A DNA stretch of 55,908 nt from Phycisphaerae bacterium (GTDB lineage Bacteria; Planctomycetota; Phycisphaerae; Sedimentisphaerales; Anaerohalosphaeraceae): contig JACZKQ010000096.1 of NCBI GenBank assembly GCA_014859965.1, positions 1 through 55,908 of the forward strand, in the 5' to 3' direction. This document shows, piece by piece, positions 36,787-45,784 of the stretch. The notes beneath the pieces were generated by a model. It did not search any database, had not been told where the DNA came from, and was given only the letters and a program-made list of their open reading frames with translations. Each line of letters starts with the position of its first letter. Within the stretch, counting starts at the first letter, position 1. A program made the translations under genes and the position numbers.

Positions 36787-37410
36787 ATGAGTCGCCAGAA
36801 CGTACCGGATGAGACGATTCGCCGCATGCCCATGTACCTGAGGGCGTTGCTCGTATGTCCGGCGGAAAGAAAGATTGTGTCCAGCGGCGAGTTGGCTGAG
36901 CACCTGGGGCTTAACGCCCCGCAGGTTCGAAAGGATCTGTCCTATTTCGGGGCTTTCGGGACCCCGGGAGTTGGGTATGAAGTGGGTGCCCTGGTTGAGC
37001 GAATTCGCACCATTATGGGTATCCAACAAGCGCCCCGGGTGGCGCTGGTGGGTGCGGGAAAGTTGGGCCGGGCACTGGTGTTCTTTGAGGGATTTAAGAT
37101 GTACGGTTTTGAGATTGCCGCTGTCTTTGATAAGTCGCAGCGAAAGATCGGCCGCAAGGTCGGCAAATTGACCGTAGAACCGGTCTCGGCCATCGGCTGC
37201 CTCGGACAGCGAGACATCCGGATGGCAATTCTGGCGGTGCCGGCGGACGCCTCTCAAAAGGCCGCCGAGGCGCTGGCTGAAGCGGGAGTAACCGGTATAC
37301 TGAATATGACGTTTTGCCGACTCCGCTTGCCGGCCCAGGTTAAGGTGGCGACGATTGATGCGGCTATGGAGTTAGGCATTTTGCCTTACTATATGAATAA
37401 CCCCGGCTAG
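36787..37410 (+). CDS. rex: Redox-sensing transcriptional repressor Rex
   Basis: 207 residues. The N-terminal winged helix (residues about 1-80) contains the family motif ELAEHLGLNAPQVRKDLSYFGAFG. The Rossmann domain has the NAD(H)-binding loop VGAGKLGRAL at about 87-96 and the typical C-terminal GILNMTFCRL with the domain-swap helix. Rex leaves its operators when NADH/NAD+ is high and so derepresses fermentative and hydrogen-producing genes. It lies 83 bases ahead of the hydrogenase operon, in the same direction, which fits direct control of that operon and perhaps of itself. AGAGGG precedes the ATG. Confidence 0.95.
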   Translation: MSRQNVPDETIRRMPMYLRALLVCPAERKIVSSGELAEHLGLNAPQVRKDLSYFGAFGTPGVGYEVGALVERIRTIMGIQQAPRVALVGAGKLGRALVFFEGFKMYGFEIAAVFDKSQRKIGRKVGKLTVEPVSAIGCLGQRDIRMAILAVPADASQKAAEALAEAGVTGILNMTFCRLRLPAQVKVATIDAAMELGILPYYMNNPG

Positions 37411-37493
37411 GAGACACCGGGGCGGATATGGCGGTTCTTCAAAGGACCGCGTAATGTTGCAGTTGTGTGTTAACTATTTAGGAAAGCCAGACT

Positions 37494-38543
37494 ATGAGCA
37501 TTAGTAAGCTGAGCAAGACAGATTTCAAGGAGTTTGTCGACGGGCTTCTATCGTCAGGCAAAATGGTGATGGGCGTCCAGGCCCACGGTGAACGATTCGC
37601 TTTCGACGTGCTGAAGTCGGCCGGCGATCTTCGGCTGGACTATGACGTGACGATTCTGCCGCCAAAAAAGTATGTGCTGCCGCAGGTGGAAACGCTTTTG
37701 ACGTACACGCTGCCTGAACAGTACAAGTCGCAATACCAGGAAGGCGAGATGATTCTGTTAGGCGTGCACCCGTACGACATGGCTGCGATCAATCAGATGG
37801 ACATCCTGTTTTCGCAGGACCAGTACGATACGCACTACATGCTTCGGCGCAAGAAGATGACGATCATCGCCTGCGACGTGGCAACGCCTTCCAAGAACGT
37901 GTTTGCGGCGTCCATGGGGACGGCGACGGTGCATGAGGGTTACGATATCCTGCTGACGGACATCGGCGACGCGTATGTGATTGAGGCCGCCACGGATAAG
38001 GGCCGCTCCCTGGTTCAGGGCGCCGCCGGCCTTGCGAACGCCTCCGCCCAGGACGAGGCGGCGCGTCAGGCCGTGTGGGACAAGAACAAGATAGAACTCA
38101 ACAAGCACCCGCTCAAGTGCAAACCCTCGGACATACCCGCCCTGCTGGACAAAGCGTACAATCATCCGGTATGGGACGAGAAGGCGCGGACGTGCTTTGC
38201 CTGCGGTTCGTGCAACACAACGTGCCCGACGTGCTATTGTTTTGACGTCCAGGACGATGTCTCGTGGGACCGGACGGCCGGAAAGCGGTATCGTGCGTGG
38301 GACGGGTGTTTGCTGGAGAACTTCGCGACCGTAGCAGGCAACCACAACTTCCGCAAGGCCAGGGCCGACCGCTTCCGTCATCGGCTGTACCGCAAAGGCA
38401 AGTACGTACCGGCCAAGATCGGCGGGCGTATCGCGTGCGTGGGATGTGGGCGGTGTATCACGGCATGTATTCCGGATATCGCCAATCCCGTGGCGATCTA
38501 TAACCGGCTCGTTGAGGACTTGGGGGTTGCCCCGAAGAAATGA
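37494..38543 (+). CDS. hydB: Hydrogenase/sulfhydrogenase beta subunit (iron-sulfur protein)
   Basis: 349 residues, similar to HydB/ShyB of group 3b bidirectional [NiFe] hydrogenases and to subunit A of anaerobic sulfite reductase. It carries two 4Fe-4S clusters: CFACGSCNTTCPTCYC at about 234-249 and CVGCGRCITACIPD at about 314-327. They relay electrons between the flavin subunit and the small subunit. AGGAAAG precedes the ATG. It is first of five genes in the operon; the next starts 41 bases on. In some archaea the complex also reduces sulfur; that activity is only a possibility here. Confidence 0.92.
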   Translation: MSISKLSKTDFKEFVDGLLSSGKMVMGVQAHGERFAFDVLKSAGDLRLDYDVTILPPKKYVLPQVETLLTYTLPEQYKSQYQEGEMILLGVHPYDMAAINQMDILFSQDQYDTHYMLRRKKMTIIACDVATPSKNVFAASMGTATVHEGYDILLTDIGDAYVIEAATDKGRSLVQGAAGLANASAQDEAARQAVWDKNKIELNKHPLKCKPSDIPALLDKAYNHPVWDEKARTCFACGSCNTTCPTCYCFDVQDDVSWDRTAGKRYRAWDGCLLENFATVAGNHNFRKARADRFRHRLYRKGKYVPAKIGGRIACVGCGRCITACIPDIANPVAIYNRLVEDLGVAPKK

Positions 38544-38584
38544 TGCGGCTGTTGATATTCGTGAATCTCTGAAGGAGAGATCGT

Positions 38585-39427
38585 ATGTGTGATTGTTGTT
38601 CGGTGGAAAAAGAAAAAGACATCTACCTGCCGGAGCCGGCGTCGATCAATGCGTGCCGTATGCTCAACGGGACTGAGATGTACATGCACATTGGGCTCGA
38701 CTCGGGCAAGCCGCTGGGGCACGCGCCGGGCCAGTTTGTCGAGGTATCGGTGGCGGGCATCGGGGAGGCTCCGTTGACGGTTGCTTCGTCACCGACCCAG
38801 AGCGGTTTCGAACTGGTGGTCCGCAACGTAGGCCGGGTCAGCGGCGCGATGCACGGAATGACGGCCGGTCACAAACTCGGCATCCGCGGGCCGTTCGGTT
38901 CGATTTACCCCGTCGACGAGATGAAGGGCCGGGACCTGGTTTTCATTTGCGGCGGTATCGGCCTGGTGCCGCAGCGGGCATTCATCAATTACGTGCTGGA
39001 CAATCGCAGCGACTACGGCGAGGTGGTCATCCTGCAGGGGACCAAGTGCTATGCGGACCGGCTGTTCTGCGATGAGGTCGCCGAATGGTGTGCCCGGGAC
39101 GACGTGCAACTGCTGGAAACGATCGATCTGCCGGACAAGCAATGGGACGGCAACGTGGGGGTGGTGACGACGCTGATTCCGAAGATCGGCGTGGACCTGA
39201 AGAAAGCGGGCGTCCTGGTGTGCGGGCCGCCCATTATGTATAAATTCGTGCTGATGTCGCTCATGGAGCAGCAGGTGCCGATGGATCATGTCTTCCTGAA
39301 CCTGGAGCGGCGGATGAAGTGCGGCGTGGGCAAGTGCGGGCACTGCCAGATTAATGGCTTGTATGTGTGCCAGAGCGGCCCTGTGTATCGTTATTCCGAT
39401 TTGGCCGGTGTGCCGGAGGCTATCTGA
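38585..39427 (+). CDS. hydG: Hydrogenase gamma subunit (FAD/NAD(P)-binding)
   Basis: 280 residues of the ferredoxin-NADP reductase fold: FAD-binding part (APGQFVEVSVAGIGEAPLTVASSP), NAD(P)-binding part (LVFICGGIGLVPQRAFINYV, VLVCGPPIMYKFV) and a C-terminal 2Fe-2S site (CGVGKCGHCQ and a fourth Cys at YVCQSG, about 246-260). It exchanges electrons with NADH or NADPH. The N-terminus begins with an extra cysteine cluster (CDCCSVEKEK), unusual for the family. GGAGAG precedes the ATG. The stop is one base from the next start. Confidence 0.92.
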   Translation: MCDCCSVEKEKDIYLPEPASINACRMLNGTEMYMHIGLDSGKPLGHAPGQFVEVSVAGIGEAPLTVASSPTQSGFELVVRNVGRVSGAMHGMTAGHKLGIRGPFGSIYPVDEMKGRDLVFICGGIGLVPQRAFINYVLDNRSDYGEVVILQGTKCYADRLFCDEVAEWCARDDVQLLETIDLPDKQWDGNVGVVTTLIPKIGVDLKKAGVLVCGPPIMYKFVLMSLMEQQVPMDHVFLNLERRMKCGVGKCGHCQINGLYVCQSGPVYRYSDLAGVPEAI

Positions 39428-39428
39428 T

Positions 39429-40178
39429 ATGAGTAAACCAAGAGTGGCAATTTTTGATTTCGCGTGCTGCGAGGGCTGCCAGCTTCAGATCGTCAATCTC
39501 GAAGAGGAAATTCTCGATCTGATCGGCGCCGTCGACGTGGTGGAATGGCGTGAGGCGATGGCCGAAACCAGCGAAGAGTACGACATCGCGATTATTGAAG
39601 GTTCCATCACGCGCCCTGAGGATGAAGACAGGATTCGTACGATCCGCAGCCGGGCGAAGATACTGATCGCCATCGGCGCCTGCGCGACGATCGGCGGCAT
39701 AAACAAGCTGAAGAACAACTTCGACCTCGACGAGGTGCGAAATTGCGTCTACGGCGAGGCGGGCCAAATGGAACACCTCGAAACGGGACAGACCAAGGCT
39801 GTCGACGAAGTCGTGAAGGTAGACTACAAAGTACACGGATGTCCGATGACCGGGTCGGAATTCGCCTACGTGGTGCGTTGTCTGCTGATGGGCAAGACGC
39901 CCGAGATTCCGGATTACCCGGTGTGCGTCGAGTGCAAGATGAAGGAGAACGTCTGCCGGTGGGAGTACGGCGAGATCTGCATCGGACCGATCACGCGGGC
40001 GGGCTGTGGAGCCAAGTGTCCTTCGGCGGGTTTTCGGTGCTTCGGGTGCCGAGGGTACGTCGACAATCCGAACGTCGAAGCCGCCAAGGAGGTCATGGAC
40101 AAGTACGGACTGACTGTGGATGACTTGCGAAGCAAGCTCGTGTTGTTTGGAAGTAAGCAAAGGCCGACCTATGAGTAA
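39429..40178 (+). CDS. hydD: [NiFe] hydrogenase small subunit (group 3b type)
   Basis: 249 residues. Proximal-cluster cysteines are visible: C14 and C17 in FACCEGC, C85 in GACATIG and the Cys of VHGCPM. More cysteines in the C-terminal half (VCVECKMKENVC, CGAKCPSAGFRCFGC) fit additional 4Fe-4S clusters. There is no Tat signal, so the enzyme is cytoplasmic. The ATG at 39429 is one base after the previous stop; an upstream in-frame ATG lies inside the preceding gene. The end overlaps the large-subunit start by eight bases, suggesting coupled translation. Confidence 0.94.
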   Translation: MSKPRVAIFDFACCEGCQLQIVNLEEEILDLIGAVDVVEWREAMAETSEEYDIAIIEGSITRPEDEDRIRTIRSRAKILIAIGACATIGGINKLKNNFDLDEVRNCVYGEAGQMEHLETGQTKAVDEVVKVDYKVHGCPMTGSEFAYVVRCLLMGKTPEIPDYPVCVECKMKENVCRWEYGEICIGPITRAGCGAKCPSAGFRCFGCRGYVDNPNVEAAKEVMDKYGLTVDDLRSKLVLFGSKQRPTYE

Positions 40179-41493
40179 TATGGAGAAAAACGTGGCGGAC
40201 GTCAATATCAACGTAAAGCATCTGACCCGCGTCGAAGGCCACGGTAACATCGTGGTCAACTCGACGAAGGGCCGGGTCGAGAAGGTCGAATGGCAGGTGC
40301 CTGAAGCGCCCCGGTTTTTCGAGGCGATGGTGCGGGGCCGGCACTTTGACGACATTCAAACGATTGTCAGCAGAATCTGCGGCATTTGCTCGATCAGCCA
40401 TTCGCTGGTCGCCACCAAGGCGGTCGAAAACGCCATGGGGCTGGAGGTGTCGGAGCAGACCGACATGCTCAGGCTGCTGATGCATTATTCGGAGCAGTTG
40501 CAGAGCCATGTGCTGCACGTGGGTTACCTGGTAGCGCCGGACCTGTTCGGGGCGCCCTCGGTGGTGCCGCTGGTCGGCAAAGCGCCGGACGCGGTCAAGA
40601 CGATCATCCGCGCACACCGCGTTGCCAACCAGTGGTCTGAGCTTCTGGCGGGACGCATCACACACCCGATCACGCTCATTCCCGGCGGCATGGCGATGAT
40701 TCCGAAAGAAGCACAGCTTCTGGAACTTGCCGAGACACTCAAGGCGACGGTCCGGGACCTTTTGACGATCGTCGACGTGGTATTGAGCGTTGCGGCGAAT
40801 CTGCCGGCGTTCGAGCGGCCGACCGAATATGTCTCGCTGAAACAGGACAACCCGCCGACGTATACGTTCTACCACGGGGATATCGCCTCCACGGACGGGC
40901 ACGTCGTGCCGGTGGACCAGTGGGAATCGGTCGCCAATGAGCACGTCGTGGCGCAGTCGACCGCCAAGTGGGCCAAATGGCACCGCCAAAGTTACGCCGT
41001 CGGCGCCTTGGCGCGTTTCAACAACAACGCCCCGCTGCTGAGCCCTCTCGGCAAGGCCGTCGCCGACAAGTTCGGTCTCAAGCAGGGCGCCTGCAACCCG
41101 TTCATGAACAACGTCGCCCAGCTTGCCGAAGCCGCACACGTGGTGGAGGCGGCGCTGGAGTTGATCGATACGCTGTTGACCCGAGGACTCAAGCCGGAAA
41201 AGGTAACAGTGCAGCCGCGTGCGGGCAGAGGTTCGGCGGCCGTCGAAGCGCCCCGCGGCATCCTGTTCCACACGTACGAGTTCGACAGCAACGGCGATTG
41301 CGTCGCCGCCAACCTGTGCATCCCGACCAACCAGAACCACGCGAACATCCAGTTGGATTTCGAAAAGTTCGTGCCGGAATTCATCGGCAATGGCGAAGAC
41401 GCCCTTCGGCTGGGCTTGCAGATGCTGGTCCGCTCATACGACCCATGCATCAGTTGTTCGACGCACATGTTGAACGTGGAATTCGTGAAGTAG
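40171..41493 (+). CDS. hydA: [NiFe] hydrogenase large subunit (group 3b type)
   Basis: 440 residues, the catalytic subunit. The Ni-Fe ligands are C70 and C73 in RICGICSISHS and C426 and C429 in DPCISCSTH. The residues after H432 (eight in all, MLNVEFVK) are the C-terminal peptide removed by the maturation protease, whose gene follows at once. The ATG at 40171 lies inside the end of the small-subunit gene. With the beta, gamma and small subunits this makes a full heterotetrameric NAD(P)-linked bidirectional hydrogenase. The hyp genes for metal insertion are not in the window. Confidence 0.95.
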   Translation: MSNMEKNVADVNINVKHLTRVEGHGNIVVNSTKGRVEKVEWQVPEAPRFFEAMVRGRHFDDIQTIVSRICGICSISHSLVATKAVENAMGLEVSEQTDMLRLLMHYSEQLQSHVLHVGYLVAPDLFGAPSVVPLVGKAPDAVKTIIRAHRVANQWSELLAGRITHPITLIPGGMAMIPKEAQLLELAETLKATVRDLLTIVDVVLSVAANLPAFERPTEYVSLKQDNPPTYTFYHGDIASTDGHVVPVDQWESVANEHVVAQSTAKWAKWHRQSYAVGALARFNNNAPLLSPLGKAVADKFGLKQGACNPFMNNVAQLAEAAHVVEAALELIDTLLTRGLKPEKVTVQPRAGRGSAAVEAPRGILFHTYEFDSNGDCVAANLCIPTNQNHANIQLDFEKFVPEFIGNGEDALRLGLQMLVRSYDPCISCSTHMLNVEFVK

Positions 41494-41494
41494 C

Positions 41495-41971
41495 ATGAAC
41501 AAAGAGACCATTGTTCTCGGCCTGGGTAATCCGCTGATGGGCGATGAGGGCATCGGCGTCAAAGTAATCGAACTGCTTCAATCGGCCTCCGGGGACTTGC
41601 CGGGGGCCGATTTTGTCGATGCGGGCACGGGCGGCATGAGCCTGCTGCACCTGATCGCCGGCCGCAAGAGAGCGATCGTCATCGACTGCGCACTGATGGG
41701 GAGCAAACCGGGCATGTTGCGGCGATTCAGGCCGGAGGAAGTCCAAACGGTCAAAGAACTGACACACCTCTCGCTGCATGAGGTGGACATCCTTAAGGTC
41801 ATCGAACTGGCCCGTCAGTTGGGAGAGTGTCCGGAAGATATTGTGTTCTTTGGCATCGAACCCGAGACCATTGAGCAGCGGATGGCATTGTCCGATTGTC
41901 TGGCGGAGCGATTAGACGAATACGTCGCTGCCGTCAAGAGGGAGATTGTCCGAGGCGTGAAAGCGGGCTGA
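41495..41971 (+). CDS. hyaD: Hydrogenase maturation protease
   Basis: 158 residues of the HyaD/HycI/HoxW family. The nickel-binding signature GLGNPLMGDEGIGVKV is at residues 9-24, followed by VDAGTGGMSLL (second ligand) and FGIEPETIE. It cleaves the C-terminal peptide of the large subunit after nickel insertion. It starts one base after the large-subunit stop and closes the operon. The symbol is by family analogy; the exact subfamily name is uncertain. Confidence 0.92.
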   Translation: MNKETIVLGLGNPLMGDEGIGVKVIELLQSASGDLPGADFVDAGTGGMSLLHLIAGRKRAIVIDCALMGSKPGMLRRFRPEEVQTVKELTHLSLHEVDILKVIELARQLGECPEDIVFFGIEPETIEQRMALSDCLAERLDEYVAAVKREIVRGVKAG

Positions 41972-42008
41972 CCTGACTGCCGTCGGGAGGGCAACCCCCC
42001 CTGCCAGA

Positions 42009-43985
42009 TCAGAGCGCGGCGTCCAGCCAGCGGCCCGCCAGTTCAAGTAGATCGCCGGCATTGACACAGCCGTCATCATCGATGTCGCCCGTCATCCGGC
42101 CGCAGACAAGCCATTGGGCCGCGAGCACCGACAGGTCACCAAGGTCAACGCGGCAGTCCCCTGTCAGGTCCGCTGCCGAGAACGGGGTGAGGTCCAGACG
42201 AAGCTCATACGCGGCGATCTCATCGTTGCCGCCGTATTCGTCCACCTTGACATAGTACGTACCCGGCATGAGTGCGTCTCGGCCGCAAAGGCGTTCGATG
42301 CGGCTGAAGCGGTGGGAACCGCTATCGTCATCAAAGGCAATCTGAACAAGATTCTCGTCATAGAGCCACATCCGGGTGTCGCCGTCCGGGCCGGCGGTTT
42401 CGATCACCGCTTCGGAAACCGCGTCGACGGTGAATCGGGCCCAGTCGACGTCGCCGACAGGGAGGATGCTGCGCGACTGAGGCACGCCGGGTTCAAGGGT
42501 CGCGGCCGCGGCAAACGAGTTGTCCGGCTCATAAGCATCGGTCGCAAGATCGGCGTTCTTGCCATCCAATGCGCTGACACCGGAGTTCCTCGGGTCGAGC
42601 CAGTCGCGAAGACGCGTCGCCGCCGTGCCGCCGCCGCTCCACGATTTGTAGAAGCGGCCGAACCAGTCCGGCAGATTGTTCGTGCACGCCGCGTCTCCAC
42701 CGTGCAACTGCCCAACAAGCCGCCCCGCCGGATTGAAGAGCGGACAGCCGGAGGAGCCCGATTCCGTCGTGCCGACATCCCAGTCGGCTACGCGGAGATG
42801 CGTGCCGTCGCCAGGCGAAGACTTTTCCCCGAAGCTCGTAACAGTCAGCGGATGCTGCTCGACCGATATCTTCTTTATGTCGCCGGAGGGATGATGAATC
42901 GCAACCGCCGAACCCGGCGCGGCGCTGCCGCGGTCCCATCCGGCAAAGAAAACGTCCGCCGCCGAGACAGGCGCCGCATCCAGTTCCAGAAGGGCAAAGT
43001 CCGAATCGCAGTAGCCGGCACGGTAGGCGCCGCCCGCCTGATACAGCTTCATTGATCCGCTTGTCCCGCTGCACGTGCCCGCTTGATACTTCCAGTAGAC
43101 AATCAGCGAGGCGGCGATCGCCGAAGCGCCGGCGATGGTGCAATCGGAAAGGCCGTCGACTTCATCGAAGCAGTGATAACCAGTAAGGAAATACGGCTTA
43201 CCATCCTCGGCAGTGTTGTTGACCAGCGTGCCGGTGCAGGTGATCGAACCCAGGCTGCCGCTGATCTGGTACATGGCCACTGCACGTATCTGATCGCGCC
43301 ACGGGTCGCCCTCGGTGCAGGCGACATTCACGTTGCAGGCGCCGCTGGCGCCGTCGGCATAGTCTTTGAGCGGCGGCTCGATGTCGCGGTAGCCGTGATT
43401 GATTGCCTCCAGCCGCAGACGAACCTGCGCCGCCTCGGTTTCATTCACGCTCAGTTCAATCACTACGTCGTCCGTTGCCAGAATCGGGGTAAAAAGCCGG
43501 CCGTGCGGGCGATGGTGAGCCTGGGTGAAGGGGCCCAATGTGGAACGCCCGTCGACCGAGTAGACGAAACAGCGGGCCGACGGCGGCATGAAAAACTCCG
43601 AAAAACCAAGGTTCAGCGAAACCGCTTCCGGCGAGGTGACTTGCAGCCGCCACAGGAGCGTCCCGTCCTCAAGCCGTTCCCATGTGCCGTAATTGTCGGG
43701 TGTGATGTCGACAGGCCGCCTCACGGCAAACCGATGGGGACCGCCGCCGCGCTGCCGGTCCTGGCGCCTGACTTCCTCCATATCCGGGGGCCAGGGGGCA
43801 AACTGCTCCACCCGGTCAAAAGCCTGGACGCGCCGTTGAGACGCCAGAGGCATGCGCGGGTTGTCCGCCGTCGTGCTGCCGGCGGCAAGGATGAGAACAG
43901 CCAGTCGGTAAAAAAGCCGGGCTATTATGGGTCGCGCAAGCACCTTCAGCGGCCTGGGCCAGACCACAGGACGCCAGGCAAACAT
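42009..43985 (-). CDS. Secreted trypsin-fold protease with PPC domain and dockerin
   Basis: 658 residues. The signal region is IIARLFYRLAVLILAAGSTTA. The protease resembles lysyl endopeptidases of the trypsin fold, with His in YFLTGYHCFDE (about 271), Asp in CDSDFALLELD (about 329) and Ser in TESGSSGCPLFN (about 411). Cysteines near each site suggest disulfides. A pre-peptidase C-terminal (PPC) domain follows (DAYEPDNSFAAAATLEPG ... YYVKVDEYGG), then a dockerin-like calcium-loop pair (DLTGDCRVDLGDLSVLAAQWL, DIDDDGCVNAGDLLELAGRWL). The start is uncertain: M at 43985 has GAGG upstream, but longer starts to 44078 exist. Confidence 0.85.
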   Translation of the reverse strand: MFAWRPVVWPRPLKVLARPIIARLFYRLAVLILAAGSTTADNPRMPLASQRRVQAFDRVEQFAPWPPDMEEVRRQDRQRGGGPHRFAVRRPVDITPDNYGTWERLEDGTLLWRLQVTSPEAVSLNLGFSEFFMPPSARCFVYSVDGRSTLGPFTQAHHRPHGRLFTPILATDDVVIELSVNETEAAQVRLRLEAINHGYRDIEPPLKDYADGASGACNVNVACTEGDPWRDQIRAVAMYQISGSLGSITCTGTLVNNTAEDGKPYFLTGYHCFDEVDGLSDCTIAGASAIAASLIVYWKYQAGTCSGTSGSMKLYQAGGAYRAGYCDSDFALLELDAAPVSAADVFFAGWDRGSAAPGSAVAIHHPSGDIKKISVEQHPLTVTSFGEKSSPGDGTHLRVADWDVGTTESGSSGCPLFNPAGRLVGQLHGGDAACTNNLPDWFGRFYKSWSGGGTAATRLRDWLDPRNSGVSALDGKNADLATDAYEPDNSFAAAATLEPGVPQSRSILPVGDVDWARFTVDAVSEAVIETAGPDGDTRMWLYDENLVQIAFDDDSGSHRFSRIERLCGRDALMPGTYYVKVDEYGGNDEIAAYELRLDLTPFSAADLTGDCRVDLGDLSVLAAQWLVCGRMTGDIDDDGCVNAGDLLELAGRWLDAAL

Positions 43986-44176
43986 GACAACACACCGCCT
44001 CATTAGCTTTGTCAGCAATCGACTCACCCGTTCGCCTTGAGCGTGGGAGAGGAGCCTTGGGCCACACATCCCGCACACACCGCCCCGCTTGTTTATTCTT
44101 CCGGCAAACGCGTATTATACCCGATTATGGCGCGAAAGTCAACGTTTTCACATATGCCGCCGCGGCTGCTCTAAAG

Positions 44177-44219
44177 TTGACGCTTCGGACTTGAAATGAG
44201 TGCACAATTGTGCTACACC
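44177..44219 (+). promoter_or_regulatory. Candidate promoter of folD with palindromic operator-like site
   Basis: TTGAAA (44191-44196), a 17-base spacer and an extended -10 TGC-TACACC (-10 box 44214-44219). A TTGACG also lies at 44177-44182. A perfect twelve-base palindrome GCACAATTGTGC (44202-44213) fills the spacer, where a bound protein would block RNA polymerase. Confidence 0.35.
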
Positions 44220-44298
44220 GAAGCGGTTGCTTGAGCAGTACAGCACGTTGAGACGCCTCGCGTGAAGCGAAAGTGCACTATTCAGGAGATTTGGTTCC

Positions 44299-45189
44299 AT
44301 GGCGGCAAAAATCATCGACGGAAAACAGGTTGCGGCGGATATGCGGGCGGAACTGAAGGCGGAAACCGCCCGACTCAAAGCCGAGGGCATTGTTCCGGGG
44401 CTGGCAGTCGTGCTGGTAGGCGAGGACCCGGCGTCCCAGTCCTACGTGACGGCGAAGGAGCGGGCCTGCGAGGAGATCGGGATCTATTCAGACGACAACA
44501 GGCTGCCTGCGGACACGACCCAGGAAACGCTGATGGCCTTGGTGGATAAGCTGAACAAGGACCCGAAGATCAATGGCATTCTTGTGCAGCTGCCGCTGCC
44601 GAAACACCTGAACGAGAGCGCGGTTCTCTTGGCAATCGATCCCGCCAAGGACGTCGACGGTTTCCACCCTGTCAACGTGGGCAAGATGGTCGTCGGGGAG
44701 GAGGCGTTCTTGCCGTGTACGCCGCATGGGATCATCCAGCTTCTGGTTCGCAGCAAGGTAAAAATCGACGGGGCGGAAGTTGCGGTCGTCGGGCGGAGCA
44801 ATATCGTGGGAAAGCCGATTGCAAATATGCTGATCCAGAAGAGCCCCACGGGCAATGCGACGGTGACTGTTTGCCACACACGGACCCGGAACCTCGCCGA
44901 TCACGTACGGCGGGCCGACATTATCATCGCGGCCGCGGGCCGGCCCAATACGATCACGGCGGACATGGTCAAGGAAGGCGCCGTTGTGATCGACGTGGGC
45001 GTCAACCGAATAAACGACGCCACCAAAAAAAGCGGCTTTCGACTGGTGGGTGATGTGGATTTTGAGGCTGTTTCAAAAAAAGCGAGCCTGATTACCCCCG
45101 TTCCAGGCGGCGTCGGACCCATGACGATTACGATGCTGCTTTACAACACCGTTGTCTCGGCAAAGCGAGCCGCAGGCAAGAAGGCTTAA
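44299..45189 (+). CDS. folD: Methylenetetrahydrofolate dehydrogenase/cyclohydrolase FolD
   Basis: 296 residues. FolD interconverts methylene-, methenyl- and formyl-tetrahydrofolate with NADP. It has both family signatures: the substrate/active-site part ([15 protein letters not shown] with the catalytic Lys, and [11 protein letters not shown]) and the NADP-binding part ([32 protein letters not shown]). AGGAG lies about ten bases before the ATG. The 3' end overlaps the opposing CvpA-like gene by 62 bases. Confidence 0.97.
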   Translation: MAAKIIDGKQVAADMRAELKAETARLKAEGIVPGLAVVLVGEDPASQSYVTAKERACEEIGIYSDDNRLPADTTQETLMALVDKLNKDPKINGILVQLPLPKHLNESAVLLAIDPAKDVDGFHPVNVGKMVVGEEAFLPCTPHGIIQLLVRSKVKIDGAEVAVVGRSNIVGKPIANMLIQKSPTGNATVTVCHTRTRNLADHVRRADIIIAAAGRPNTITADMVKEGAVVIDVGVNRINDATKKSGFRLVGDVDFEAVSKKASLITPVPGGVGPMTITMLLYNTVVSAKRAAGKKA

Positions 45190-45778
45190 TAGTCCCCGCC
45201 GGCAGCCCCGCCGACACTGTTTGACTCGCGATAAACCTTGCTCTGCGGCTCGAAAACTCATTCAGCACGTCTATGGCGCGCCGCGGATAGATCTGAACCG
45301 AAGCGGCGCCGATGACATTGCAGCTTGCGGTGACTGCGCCCCGGATTGCCGGCGCCAGATTGCGTTCATCGAGCGTCTGGCTGACGTAGCGATGTGCCGT
45401 AAAGGGCATAAGACTGATCGCGAGCAGAACAAATGCTGTCGTCACATAGCCGCTTACAAACCCCAACCCCGCGGCGACAACCGTGTTGAGAAGCTTCGGA
45501 AAGGTCACGGCATAGCCTCCCGAAAAGTACGCGCTGGCGATCGGCTGGAGCACGCCAAATGTCAAAGCGGCGATAAGCAGCATGCACGCGGAGCAACTGT
45601 AAAACCAGCTCTCCGTGCCGCTGTTTGGAAGAACCGCGGCCACCGCCGGAAGCAGCATCACTGCGAGATAGACGGAGACGGTAAGGTTGAAAGTGACCGC
45701 CCACATGGACAGAAAGCCCCTTTTCAGCCCCACCCACGCCAATCCCGCACCGCCCATCATTGCAAGCCAAAACAACAT
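45128..45778 (-). CDS. CvpA family membrane protein
   Basis: 216 residues with four hydrophobic segments: [51 protein letters not shown] and [22 protein letters not shown]. This pattern and the GLKRGF start resemble CvpA, which is required for colicin V production in E. coli and linked to envelope functions. It begins six bases after the GspE-type gene and is probably co-transcribed with it. The last 20 residues are antisense to folD and may not be conserved. Confidence 0.65.
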   Translation of the reverse strand: MLFWLAMMGGAGLAWVGLKRGFLSMWAVTFNLTVSVYLAVMLLPAVAAVLPNSGTESWFYSCSACMLLIAALTFGVLQPIASAYFSGGYAVTFPKLLNTVVAAGLGFVSGYVTTAFVLLAISLMPFTAHRYVSQTLDERNLAPAIRGAVTASCNVIGAASVQIYPRRAIDVLNEFSSRRARFIASQTVSAGLPAGTIKPSCLRLALPRQRCCKAAS

Positions 45779-45784
45779 AATGCA

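Noticed and set aside
37455..37480. Possible Rex operator before hydB (TTGTGTGTTAACTATTTA)
   Set aside because: Only the left half resembles the consensus; the right half matches in two of seven positions.
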